Origin: Methylopumilus sp036567085
GTDB lineage: Bacteria; Pseudomonadota; Gammaproteobacteria; Burkholderiales; Methylophilaceae
Assembly: GCA_036567085.1 (NCBI GenBank)
Contig: DATCVG010000020.1
Coordinates: forward strand, 1-13,987
Reading direction: 5' to 3'
Length of the DNA stretch: 13,987 bases
The notes beneath the pieces are model-generated. The model was not told where the DNA came from and did not search any database. It saw nothing but the letters and a program-made list of their open reading frames with translations. This document shows positions 1 through 7,646 of this stretch, in pieces (the stretch's first letter is position 1; each line of letters starts with the position of its first letter). The translations under genes were made by a program, and so were the position numbers.

Positions 1-204
1 AAGACGATGAGAGAATTTTGTAGCTTCGCCTAAACAAATAGGTAAAAGTCCTGAAGCCATAGGATCAAGAGTACCTGTGTGTCCTGCTTTTTTTGCATTA
101 AACAGCCATTGAATTTTTTTTAACGCTTGATTTGAAGAAAATCCAAGCGGCTTATCGAGTAAAAAAACGCCATCAATCTCGCGCCTCAAAGACTTCTTTT
201 GCAT
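1..204 (-). CDS. truB: tRNA pseudouridine(55) synthase TruB, N-terminal 68 residues (gene continues past the left edge)
   Basis: TruB converts U55 to pseudouridine in the T-loop of most tRNAs. Only the N-terminal 68 codons are in the window and the frame is open to base 1. The visible part has the family start: a short basic N-terminus, the DGVFLLDKPLGFSS segment (residues 11-24), and the catalytic block AGHTGTLDPMASGLLP (about residues 40-55). The Asp of GTLDP is the nucleophile of the family. The ATG at 204-202 lies 9 bp after the rbfA stop; no good Shine-Dalgarno site is visible, so translation may be coupled to rbfA. rbfA-truB adjacency downstream of infB is the normal proteobacterial order. 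Identity is firm; the C-terminal PUA-like region cannot be judged. Confidence 0.96.
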   Translation of the reverse strand, partial: MQKKSLRREIDGVFLLDKPLGFSSNQALKKIQWLFNAKKAGHTGTLDPMASGLLPICLGEATKFSHRL

Positions 205-213
205 GGAAATAAA

Positions 214-561
214 TTACTGAGGAGGAAGTGCGTCTTTAATGAGTTGTGAAATTTTCATACCCTCATCAATGGACGTATCGTACACAAAATGAAGTTGCGG
301 TATGCCGCGAGTTGCCATGCGCTTTGATAATTGCGCACGCAGATATCCCCTAGAGCGCTCAAGGCCTTGCATAATCAAAGGATCATTAGTGGGGGATGTA
401 AAATATATTTTAGCGTGGAGTAAATCAGGAGTGACTTGTACTTCAGTAATCGTCAGCATTCCTACTGCAGGATCTTTGAGTTCTGACTGAATAAGCTCTG
501 CGAGTTCTCGCTTAATTTGCTCTGAAATGCGATCACTTCTCGCATAAGATCGATTCACCAT
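214..561 (-). CDS. rbfA: 30S ribosome-binding factor RbfA
   Basis: RbfA is a single-domain KH-like protein that binds the immature 30S subunit and helps late 16S rRNA 5'-end processing, especially in the cold. The 115-residue product has the family opening SYARSDRISEQIKRELAEL (residues 5-23), the SELKDPAVGMLTITEVQVTPDL core and the FTSPTND strand-turn. It is somewhat shorter than the E. coli protein (133 aa) because the flexible C-terminal tail is nearly gone, ending soon after the KIS-LI-DALPP segment. The ATG lies 2 bp after the infB stop and 9 bp before truB, so it is an internal operon gene. The shortened tail fits the compact style of this genome. Confidence 0.96.
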   Translation of the reverse strand: MVNRSYARSDRISEQIKRELAELIQSELKDPAVGMLTITEVQVTPDLLHAKIYFTSPTNDPLIMQGLERSRGYLRAQLSKRMATRGIPQLHFVYDTSIDEGMKISQLIKDALPPQ

Positions 562-563
562 GG

Positions 564-3062
564 TTAAAGCTTACGCGCAACCTCAACCACTTCGAATACT
601 TCGAGCATATCCCCCACTTCAATTTCATTAAAGTTTTTAATAGAGAGCCCGCACTCAAAATTATTTTTAACTTCTTTCACATCATCTTTAAAACGTTTCA
701 ATGAATCGAGTTCGCCTGAATGAATCACAACGTTATTTCTTAAGACGCGTACCATTGAGTTTCTTCGAATCACACCATCTTGAACGTAACAACCGGCGAT
801 AGAACCCACTTTAGAAATTTTGAATACTTCGCGAATTTCAACCATACCAATGACGCTTTCCTTCTGCTCAGGAGATAATAATCCACCAAGCGCTGCTTTC
901 ACTTGATCCACAGCTTCATAAATAATGCTGTAATAGTGAACATCGACTTCAAGTGAATCGATGAGTTTACGAGCACCTGCTTCTGCTCTTACATTAAAGG
1001 CAATCAAAATCGCTTTTGATGCACTGGCTAAGTTCACATCAGATTCAGTGACGGCACCTACACCCATGTGAATCACATTTACTTTAACTTCATCGGTCGA
1101 TAATTTTTGGAGTGATGTGGATAACGCTTCGTAAGAACCTTGCACATCAGATTTAATAATGAGTGGTAATACTTTGACGCTACCCTCAGCCATTTGATCA
1201 AATATATTTTCAAGTTTGGCAGCTTGTTGTTTTGCTAATTTCACATCTCTGAATTTACCTTGACGGAATAAAGCAATTTCTCGCGCTTTGCGTTCATCAT
1301 TTAATACCACGACCTCTTCGCCTGCATTCGGCACATCTGCGAGACCTAATACTTCAACAGGAATCGAAGGTCCTGCTTCCTTAATTTCTTTACCTGTTTC
1401 ATCGAGCATCGCACGGATACGACCAAAAGCTGATCCTGCTAATAATGTATCGCCGCGTTTTAATGTACCTGATTGAATAAGAATAGTTGCCACAGGGCCA
1501 CGACCTTTATCCAAACGGCCTTCAATCACGATGCCTTTAGCTGGGGTATTTTTAGGTGCTTTGAGCTCTAATACTTCAGCTTGAAGAAGGACTGACTCAA
1601 GCAATTTATCAATACCTTGTCCTGATTTTGCAGAGACTTCTACGAACATGGTGTCACCACCAAAATCTTCAGGCACCACTTCTTGCGCAACAAGCTCCAT
1701 CTTCACCCGCTCAGGGGCTGCTTCAGGCTTATCAATTTTATTAATTGCAACTACAAGCGGCACATTGCCTGCTTTTGCATGATGAATCGCTTCAATGGTT
1801 TGTGGCATAACGCCATCATCTGCTGCCACCACCAGAATCACAATATCGGTAGCTTTAGCACCGCGAGCGCGCATGGCCGTAAACGCTTCATGGCCTGGTG
1901 TGTCTAAAAAAGTCACCATGCCACGAGGTGTTTCCACGTGATATGCACCAATATGTTGTGTAATACCGCCTGCTTCGCCAGAAGCCACGCGTGTTGTTCT
2001 AATGTAATCAAGGAGTGATGTTTTACCGTGATCCACGTGACCCATGACAGTTACCACTGGAGGACGCATTTCTAAAATAGCCTCTACTGTTGAGTCTTGA
2101 TCAATCAGTGCTTCGGGATCATTATCTAAAGCTGCAATCGCATTATGGCCCATTTCACCGACCACAATCATTCCAGTATCTTGATCTAGAATTTGATTGA
2201 TTGTAACCATCATGCCCATATTCATGAGCACCTTAATCACTTCGGTAGCTTTCACTGACATCTTATGGGCTAAGTCAGCCACTGAAATCGTTTCTGGTAC
2301 GTGAATATCGCGAACGATCGGTTCGGTGGGCGCCACAAATGTTGACTCTTCATTCTCTTCGCGATGTTTTGATTTTAATTTAGGTGAGCGCCATCCTGAG
2401 GCAGCGCTAGAATCACCACGGCCTTTCAGTGTACGTTTTTTAAATTCGCGATCAGACCAATCCTTCTCGCTCTTATCAATTTGTTTGTCTTTACCTTCTA
2501 CTTTAACGCCAGCTTTAGAAGCAGGGCGATGTAGTGTGCCCTCACTTAATTTGGCTGCTGGCGATGCGTTTACTTTTGCAACGGCTTCTTGTTTTTTTCT
2601 AATATCCTCAGCTTGCGCTGCAGCAAGCGCTGCATGACGCTTAGCTTCATCTTCCCTCATCGATAATTGATCTTCACCAAGCACATGACCTTTTGCCTCA
2701 GGTTTCGCAACTGACTCAACAGGCTTAGGTGCTTCAATTGTTGTATCAACAGGCTGTCCATCTTCACGTCTTACCAGAACACGTTTTTTTCGGACTTCAA
2801 CTTGAATGGTGCGAGCGCGTCCTGTGCTATCTGTTTTTTTAATCTCTTTGTTTTGCTTATGCGTTAAAGTGATTTTATTTTTTGGCGCTTGAGATTGACC
2901 ATGCTCCTTACGAAGATATTCAAGCAATGCTGATTTATCTAGTTCGGTTAATGAATCTTCTGCTGCTGATTTATTTACGCCAGCACTTTTAAGCTGTTCG
3001 ATTAATAAATCAACAGGCAATCCTAATTCCTCAGCAAATTTAGTGACAGTTGATTGTCCCAT
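564..3062 (-). CDS. infB: Translation initiation factor IF-2
   Basis: IF-2 is the GTPase that places fMet-tRNA on the 30S subunit and drives 50S joining. The 832-residue product holds, in order, an N-terminal IF2_N module (about residues 5-55), a long charged Lys/Glu/Ala-rich linker (about 60-245), a second IF2_N-like module starting near HVPETISVADLAHKM (about 253-305), and the G domain. G-motifs are GHVDHGKT (341-348), DTPGH (387-391), NKID (441-444) and SAK (477-479). Domains II, III and the fMet-tRNA-binding C-terminal barrel follow. It is shorter than the E. coli long form (890 aa), mainly in the linker. A GAGG Shine-Dalgarno sits 7 nt before the ATG, 39 bp after the nusA stop. No defect is seen. 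Confidence 0.98.
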   Translation of the reverse strand: MGQSTVTKFAEELGLPVDLLIEQLKSAGVNKSAAEDSLTELDKSALLEYLRKEHGQSQAPKNKITLTHKQNKEIKKTDSTGRARTIQVEVRKKRVLVRREDGQPVDTTIEAPKPVESVAKPEAKGHVLGEDQLSMREDEAKRHAALAAAQAEDIRKKQEAVAKVNASPAAKLSEGTLHRPASKAGVKVEGKDKQIDKSEKDWSDREFKKRTLKGRGDSSAASGWRSPKLKSKHREENEESTFVAPTEPIVRDIHVPETISVADLAHKMSVKATEVIKVLMNMGMMVTINQILDQDTGMIVVGEMGHNAIAALDNDPEALIDQDSTVEAILEMRPPVVTVMGHVDHGKTSLLDYIRTTRVASGEAGGITQHIGAYHVETPRGMVTFLDTPGHEAFTAMRARGAKATDIVILVVAADDGVMPQTIEAIHHAKAGNVPLVVAINKIDKPEAAPERVKMELVAQEVVPEDFGGDTMFVEVSAKSGQGIDKLLESVLLQAEVLELKAPKNTPAKGIVIEGRLDKGRGPVATILIQSGTLKRGDTLLAGSAFGRIRAMLDETGKEIKEAGPSIPVEVLGLADVPNAGEEVVVLNDERKAREIALFRQGKFRDVKLAKQQAAKLENIFDQMAEGSVKVLPLIIKSDVQGSYEALSTSLQKLSTDEVKVNVIHMGVGAVTESDVNLASASKAILIAFNVRAEAGARKLIDSLEVDVHYYSIIYEAVDQVKAALGGLLSPEQKESVIGMVEIREVFKISKVGSIAGCYVQDGVIRRNSMVRVLRNNVVIHSGELDSLKRFKDDVKEVKNNFECGLSIKNFNEIEVGDMLEVFEVVEVARKL

Positions 3063-3101
3063 TTAATACCTCATAATATTCATCGAAGGATGTACATGCC
3101 T

Positions 3102-4568
3102 CTAAACAAACCAAGGCGCTCTGGCAGTCATAATTAACTGTTTCGCACGCTCTTCATCCATTGAAGTCATTTCAACCAATTCATCTACAGCAAGATCTGC
3201 AAGATCTTCCATTTTTGAAATACCTTTTGATGCAAGAAGATTTGCCGTAGCGTCATCCATACCTTCCATCGTAAGTAAGTCTTCAGCTGCCTCTTCAACT
3301 TTTTCTTCTTTAGCAATCGCTTCAGTAAGAAGAGCAGCTCTCGCACGTGAACGAAGTTCATTCACTGTGTCTTCATCGAATGCTTCGATCTCAATCATTT
3401 CTTGTAATGGTACATAAGCAATTTCTTCTAATGTACTAAATCCTTCTTGCACAAGAATATCAGCCACATCTTCATCCACATCAAGTTTCGCCATGAATAA
3501 TTGACTTGTACTTGCATATTCCTCTTCATTTTTCTTAGAAGATTCTTCTTCCGTCAGAATATTAATATTCCAACCTGTGAGTTCAGATGCAAGACGAACA
3601 TTTTGTCCATTTCGACCAATCGCTTGCGCTAAGTTTTCTTCATTCACGACAACATCCATGCTGTGTTTTTCTTCATCGACTACAATGCTTGAAACTTCAG
3701 CAGGTGCCATGGCGTTAATCACGAACTGTGCTGGCTCCATAGACCATAAAACAATATCAACACGCTCCCCCGCAAGTTCGCCCGTCACTGCTTGAACTCT
3801 TGATCCACGCATACCGACACATGTGCCTACTGGATCAATTCTTTGATCGTTTGCTTTTACAGCAATTTTTGAACGCAAGCCTGGATCACGTGATGCAGAT
3901 TTAATTTCTAATAAACCTTCTTCAATTTCAGGTACTTCAAGCTCAAATAAACGAACAAGAAATTCAGGTGCTGTTCTGGATAAAATCAATTGTGGTCCAC
4001 GGTGACTTCTTTCAACGCTTGTAAGATAAGCTCGCACGCGGTCACCGATTCGTAAATTTTCTTTAGGGATCATTTGATCGCGCGGAAGCACTGCTTCAAT
4101 GCGACCCACTTCAATAATGCCATTGCCGCGATCCATACGCTTAATCACACCTGTCACTAATTTTTCATTACGGCCTAAGAAGTCTTCTAAAATTTGCTCT
4201 CTTTCAGCTTCACGGACTTTTTGTAGGATCACTTGTTTTGCTGCTTGTGCACCAATGCGACCAAATTCAATGGATTCCAAAGGTACTTCAATCGTATCAT
4301 TTTCAGCTTTGCCTTCTGCGCGAGGATCAGCCAGAGAGATCTGAGCATCTTCATTTTCAATAAGCTCATCATTCAAAATCGTCCAACGTCTAAAAGATTT
4401 ATATTCGCCCGTATCGCGATTGATTTCGACGCGCACATCAATATCTTCTGTATTTTTTTTCTTTGTAGCAGAAGCCAAAGCTGATTCAAGTGCTTCAAAG
4501 ACCACTTCTTTGTTCACATTTTTTTCATGGGCTAAAGCATCTACTAATAATAAAATCTCGCGACTCAT
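3102..4568 (-). CDS. nusA: Transcription termination/antitermination factor NusA
   Basis: NusA binds RNA polymerase and nascent RNA and controls pausing, intrinsic and Rho termination, and rRNA antitermination. The 488 residues give the full proteobacterial domain set: N-terminal RNAP-binding domain (1-130), S1 domain (about 135-199), KH1 with GMRGSR (252-257), KH2 with GRNGQN (318-323), and two acidic C-terminal repeats AR1 (about 358-412) and AR2 (about 431-486). AR2 contacts the alpha subunit C-terminal domain in E. coli. A GGAG site 6 nt before the ATG fixes the start, 22 bp after rimP. In E. coli this operon is autogenously regulated by NusA, which bears on the terminator-containing leader upstream of rimP here. 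Confidence 0.98.
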   Translation of the reverse strand: MSREILLLVDALAHEKNVNKEVVFEALESALASATKKKNTEDIDVRVEINRDTGEYKSFRRWTILNDELIENEDAQISLADPRAEGKAENDTIEVPLESIEFGRIGAQAAKQVILQKVREAEREQILEDFLGRNEKLVTGVIKRMDRGNGIIEVGRIEAVLPRDQMIPKENLRIGDRVRAYLTSVERSHRGPQLILSRTAPEFLVRLFELEVPEIEEGLLEIKSASRDPGLRSKIAVKANDQRIDPVGTCVGMRGSRVQAVTGELAGERVDIVLWSMEPAQFVINAMAPAEVSSIVVDEEKHSMDVVVNEENLAQAIGRNGQNVRLASELTGWNINILTEEESSKKNEEEYASTSQLFMAKLDVDEDVADILVQEGFSTLEEIAYVPLQEMIEIEAFDEDTVNELRSRARAALLTEAIAKEEKVEEAAEDLLTMEGMDDATANLLASKGISKMEDLADLAVDELVEMTSMDEERAKQLIMTARAPWFV

Positions 4569-4590
4569 TTCAATCTCCGCAAATCATTTT

Positions 4591-5031
4591 CTAACGTTTA
4601 AATTCTGGGCTCAATCGCGCTTTATCAATATTCGATAAAGCAAAACGATAAAGCTCACCCTCGCACATCAAAAGTACAGTATCTTTTTCCGTCCCATCAA
4701 TAGTGCCTAAAAAATTTTTACGCGCATCTAAAGGCATTCTTAACTTCACAGAAGCTCGCTCACCTTTAAAGCGTTCAAAATCAGCTAATTTCTTTAATAC
4801 CCGATCCATACCAGGGGATGACACCTCTAGTCGGTCGTAATCTAAATCCTGCTCTACGGTAAATACGTGACCTAGGTGGTTGCTTACTAAAGTGCAATCA
4901 TCAATCGTCACAGAATCAGGCTTGTCAATATAAACACGTAAAAGCTTTCCTCGATTTGAAATTTCTAAATCGACCAACTCGTATCCAAGCTGTTGTAGAG
5001 TTTTTTCAATTAATGTTTCAAGCTTTTCCAT
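4591..5031 (-). CDS. rimP: Ribosome maturation factor RimP
   Basis: RimP assists 30S assembly, mainly at the S12/S19 stage. The 146-residue protein has the two-domain family layout. An N-terminal alpha/beta domain carries GYELVDLEI (16-24) and LLRVYIDKP (30-38), and the SSPGMDRVLKK motif (about 71-81) ends it. A C-terminal SH3-like barrel runs over about 87-146. Length is close to E. coli (150 aa). It heads the rimP-nusA-infB-rbfA-truB run. The codon directly before the ATG is an in-frame-adjacent TAG stop, so no upstream extension is possible. An AGGAAG stretch lies about 10 nt upstream of the ATG, slightly far for a strong site. Confidence 0.95.
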   Translation of the reverse strand: MEKLETLIEKTLQQLGYELVDLEISNRGKLLRVYIDKPDSVTIDDCTLVSNHLGHVFTVEQDLDYDRLEVSSPGMDRVLKKLADFERFKGERASVKLRMPLDARKNFLGTIDGTEKDTVLLMCEGELYRFALSNIDKARLSPEFKR

Positions 5032-5069
5032 CTAAGTCTGACTTCCTAAAATTACCAAGTTGCAGAAAC

Positions 5070-5091
5070 AAAAAATGGGCCTAAAGCCCAT
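5070..5091 (-). terminator. Intrinsic terminator downstream of tyrS, within the rimP leader region
   Basis: The arms ATGGGC (5075-5080) and GCCCAT (5086-5091) flank a 5-nt loop. Read on the minus strand the hairpin is followed by a run of T (5075 down to 5070). It lies about 82 nt after the tyrS stop and 38 nt before rimP, so it most simply ends tyrS transcription. A promoter-like extended -10 lies on the tyrS side of it, which would also place the hairpin in the rimP operon leader. Confidence 0.8.
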
Positions 5092-5108
5092 CATTATTTT
5101 CATGCAGA

Positions 5109-5117
5109 ATTATATCA
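5109..5117 (-). promoter_or_regulatory. Candidate extended -10 promoter of the rimP-nusA-infB operon
   Basis: On the minus strand 5117-5109 reads TGATATAAT, a perfect extended -10 (TGnTATAAT). No convincing -35 hexamer is seen, as is usual for extended -10 promoters. The predicted start falls near 5103-5102, upstream of the 5091-5070 terminator hairpin. The 38 bp between that hairpin and rimP hold only a poor alternative (TGGTAATTT). In AT-rich DNA a chance match is possible. Confidence 0.45.
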
Positions 5118-5173
5118 ATAAATTCAGATAATTGAAATCAAAACTTCATTAAAAATCAATGTGATCCATCACA

Positions 5174-6373
5174 TTAAACCACTTTAATCTTGGCAAATTT
5201 TCGTTTGCCTACTTGAGCCACAAATTCACTATTTTTAGAGATCATTTTTTTGCCATCTTCAAGACGCTCGCCGTCAATTTTAATACCACCGCCCTCAATA
5301 AGACGCATACCTTCTGAAGTACTCGCCACAAGAGCCGCCTCTTTAAGAATCTGTAAAATACCTATCGTATCAGTTTGAATAGTGATGTTTACCTCAGGCA
5401 CATTTTCTGGAATGCCACCTTTAGCGCGAGTTTGAAAATTATCGAGCGCTTGGGTAGCGGCCTCTTTAGAATGAAAGCGCGCCACAATTTCTTGAGCAAA
5501 AGTAACTTTGATATCACGAGGGTTTTGACCTGCCTTTACGTTTGCTTTCCAATTTTGAATCTCATCCAAAGTTGCAAAAGAAAGTAACTCAATATATCGC
5601 CACATTAATTCATCTGAAATTGACATAATTTTTGCAAAAATTATCTCAGGTGCTTCATTAATCCCAATGTAATTACCTAGCGATTTAGACATTTTTTGGA
5701 CGCCATCTAAGCCTTCGAGAAGTGGCATCGTAATCACACATTGCGGAGATTGGCCTGATTGTTTTTGTAATTCGCGACCCATTAATAAATTAAATTTTTG
5801 ATCAGTACCGCCTAATTCCACATCTGCTTTTAATGCCACAGAGTCATAACCTTGAAGAAGGGGATATAAAAATTCATGAATAGCGATAGGCTGGTTTGCT
5901 TTATATCGCTTACTAAAATCATCACGCTCTAGCATTCGTGCGACTGTATGGCTTGCCGCTAACTTCAACATACCAGCAGCACCCAAATCGGTAAGCCATG
6001 TTGAATTAAAAACGACTTCGGTTTGATCACGTTTTAATATTTTAAAAACTTGCTCGGCATAACTCTCAGCATTTTTTTTAACTTCATCTTGAGACAAAGG
6101 GGGTCGTGTCGCACTTTTACCTGTAGGATCCCCAATCATCCCTGTGAAGTCGCCAATTAAAAATAAAACGTGGTGGCCTAAATCCTGAAATTGTCTAAGT
6201 TTATTTAATAGAACGGTATGGCCTAAATGAAGATCGGGGGCCGTAGGATCGAAGCCAGCTTTTACTCGTAAAGGTTTTCCTTTTTTGAGTTTTTCGAGAA
6301 GTTCTTCTTCTATAAGAATTTCTTCAGCGCCTCTTTTAATGAGCGCTAATGCTTGATTGATTTCAGTAGCCAC
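5174..6373 (-). CDS. tyrS: Tyrosyl-tRNA synthetase
   Basis: A class I aminoacyl-tRNA synthetase that charges tRNA-Tyr. The 399-residue product has the HIGH-type motif HLGH (49-52) inside GFDPTAPDLHLGHTVLL, the GDFTGMIGDPTGKS segment (74-87), the GGTDQKFN substrate-binding strand (188-195) and KMSKS (227-231). A C-terminal S4 RNA-binding domain spans about 337-399. Length and the FDPTAPDLHLGH wording match the roughly 400-residue TyrRS subgroup seen in many betaproteobacteria, not the 424-residue E. coli form. The start is GTG (6373-6371): an in-frame stop lies a few codons upstream, and the next ATG comes after the HLGH motif. A weak GGAAA precedes it. It ends at the 5091-5070 hairpin and diverges from anmK. 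Confidence 0.97.
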   Translation of the reverse strand: MATEINQALALIKRGAEEILIEEELLEKLKKGKPLRVKAGFDPTAPDLHLGHTVLLNKLRQFQDLGHHVLFLIGDFTGMIGDPTGKSATRPPLSQDEVKKNAESYAEQVFKILKRDQTEVVFNSTWLTDLGAAGMLKLAASHTVARMLERDDFSKRYKANQPIAIHEFLYPLLQGYDSVALKADVELGGTDQKFNLLMGRELQKQSGQSPQCVITMPLLEGLDGVQKMSKSLGNYIGINEAPEIIFAKIMSISDELMWRYIELLSFATLDEIQNWKANVKAGQNPRDIKVTFAQEIVARFHSKEAATQALDNFQTRAKGGIPENVPEVNITIQTDTIGILQILKEAALVASTSEGMRLIEGGGIKIDGERLEDGKKMISKNSEFVAQVGKRKFAKIKVV

Positions 6374-6408
6374 AAATATTTCCGAATGGTTTTATTGAAG
6401 TTTAATAA

Positions 6409-6436
6409 TTGCCATCATTTTAGCCTAAATTATTTT
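6409..6436 (+). promoter_or_regulatory. Candidate promoter for anmK
   Basis: TTGCCA (6409-6414, 5/6 to the -35 consensus) is followed after 16 bp by TATTTT (6431-6436, 4/6). Its -10 overlaps the candidate -10 of tyrS on the other strand, so the two promoters would be back to back. Low-confidence pattern match. Confidence 0.25.
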
Positions 6437-6440
6437 ACCA
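6432..6440 (-). promoter_or_regulatory. Candidate extended -10 promoter for tyrS
   Basis: The minus strand reads TGGTAAAAT (extended -10, hexamer 5/6), giving an untranslated leader of about 50 nt before the tyrS GTG. No clear -35 is present. The site lies in the 108-bp divergent region shared with anmK. Weak evidence from sequence pattern only. Confidence 0.35.
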
Positions 6441-6481
6441 ATATGGAAAATAGCGGAAATAAACCATTTACAATCTCACAC

Positions 6482-7579
6482 ATGAATGAATTATTTATAG
6501 GTCTTATGTCCGGCACCAGCCTTGATGGCATGGATGCAGTGCTCGTCAATTTTGGTGAAAAATCTCAAGACATCAAAATTATAGGTCATAGCTATGTGCC
6601 CTATGAGGATAAACTCAAAATGGCTTTATTAGGACTTCATTCACCAAATACTAATGAGCTTGAAGAAAGTCTCGTCATAGGCAATATAGTGAGCAAAAAA
6701 GCTTATGAAGCGATTGAAGCTTTGCTTAAAAAAACAAATGTCGTATCCAAAGATATCAGAGCCATCGGATTTCATGGGCAAACCATTCGTCATCAACCTC
6801 AAAAAGGCTTCACCTTGCAAATTGGAAATCCTGCACTTTTAGCCGAGCTTTCCAATATCAATGTGATTGCTGATTTTAGAAGTCGAGATGTTGCAGCAAG
6901 TGGACAAGGTGCTCCATTGGTACCCGCATTTCATCAAGAAATTTTTTCACATCCAACCACTTATCGTGCCATTCTTAATATTGGAGGAATTGCTAATGTC
7001 ACTCTATTAAATCCTAAAACTACTGTGTCAGGTTTTGATACGGGCCCTGGAAACATTTTATTAGATCACTGGAGCAAGACGCATCGAAATCAAGCATTTG
7101 ATGAGAATGGTGCATGGGCTAAAGAGGGTAAAATTATTGAAACACTCCTTGATGCTTTTTTTAAAGATGCTTATTTTGAAAAAACAGCGCCTAAAAGTAC
7201 AGGCCGTGATCACTTTAATGAAGCATGGCTTAATAAACACCTACAAAAATCTTACTCAAGGCAAGATATCCAGAGAACGCTTTTGGAACTCACGGCATTG
7301 AGCATTGCAAAAGCAATAGATTCCCATGATGCAAATATCACTGAAATATATTTATGTGGTGGTGGTGCGTTAAATAGTTTCTTGGTTGAACGATTAAAAG
7401 CATTAATGCCCAAAATTAAAATTCAACCCACAGATCTACTTGGTATACCTACACAATATGTTGAAGCCACAGCATTCGCATGGCTTGCAAAACAAATGCT
7501 ATTTTCAAAACCAGGCAATTTACCCGAAGTCACTGGGGCTAAAGGCTTACGCATTTTAGGTGCACTCTATCCTGCATAA
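6482..7579 (+). CDS. anmK: Anhydro-N-acetylmuramic acid kinase AnmK
   Basis: AnmK cleaves and phosphorylates 1,6-anhydro-MurNAc to MurNAc-6-phosphate, a step in peptidoglycan recycling in the cytoplasm. With the start at 6482 the product is 365 residues, the usual family size, and opens with the canonical ATP-binding stretch ELFIGLMSGTSLDGMDAVLV. Other family marks are GFHGQTIRH (96-104), DFRSRDVAASGQGAPLVP (131-148), NIGGIANVT (166-174), FDTGPGN with the catalytic-base Asp at 186, and the GGGALN nucleotide site. The frame is open back to 6353, but that extension (43 codons) overlaps the tyrS start, reads through the divergent promoter region and has no family-like content. ATG 6443 is another option. 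No Shine-Dalgarno precedes either. Confidence 0.95.
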   Translation: MNELFIGLMSGTSLDGMDAVLVNFGEKSQDIKIIGHSYVPYEDKLKMALLGLHSPNTNELEESLVIGNIVSKKAYEAIEALLKKTNVVSKDIRAIGFHGQTIRHQPQKGFTLQIGNPALLAELSNINVIADFRSRDVAASGQGAPLVPAFHQEIFSHPTTYRAILNIGGIANVTLLNPKTTVSGFDTGPGNILLDHWSKTHRNQAFDENGAWAKEGKIIETLLDAFFKDAYFEKTAPKSTGRDHFNEAWLNKHLQKSYSRQDIQRTLLELTALSIAKAIDSHDANITEIYLCGGGALNSFLVERLKALMPKIKIQPTDLLGIPTQYVEATAFAWLAKQMLFSKPGNLPEVTGAKGLRILGALYPA

Positions 7580-7610
7580 AGATAGCGCTAGCAAAAGTAG
7601 CGTGAAAAGT

Positions 7611-7616
7611 TATAAT
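7611..7616 (+). promoter_or_regulatory. -10 element of a gltA promoter
   Basis: A perfect TATAAT lies in the 67-bp gap between anmK and gltA, predicting a start near 7623 and a leader of about 24 nt. The -35 region is poor (best TAGCAA at 7589-7594, 16-bp spacer). A small palindrome TAGCGCTA (7583-7590) sits where the -35 should be. No terminator follows anmK, so some gltA mRNA could also come from anmK. Confidence 0.5.
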
Positions 7617-7646
7617 TCATTTAATAATTAATTTTATTTTTCAAAA

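Noticed and set aside
302..4638. Plus-strand open frames of 60-100 codons opposite rbfA, infB and nusA.
   Set aside because: They are antisense to strongly supported genes, have no recognisable domains and show low-complexity, shadow-type composition.
5032..5173. A tRNA gene before rimP, as metY is in E. coli.
   Set aside because: No tRNA-like GTTCRA T-arm or acceptor stem is visible; the gap is too AT-rich and is accounted for by a terminator and promoter elements.
6353..6481. A 43-codon N-terminal extension of anmK.
   Set aside because: It overlaps the tyrS start, reads through the divergent promoter region and has no family-like content; the family starts at the ELFIGLMSGTS segment.
7098..7301. 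A 67-codon frame inside anmK.
   Set aside because: It lies wholly within conserved anmK sequence in another frame, with no domain.
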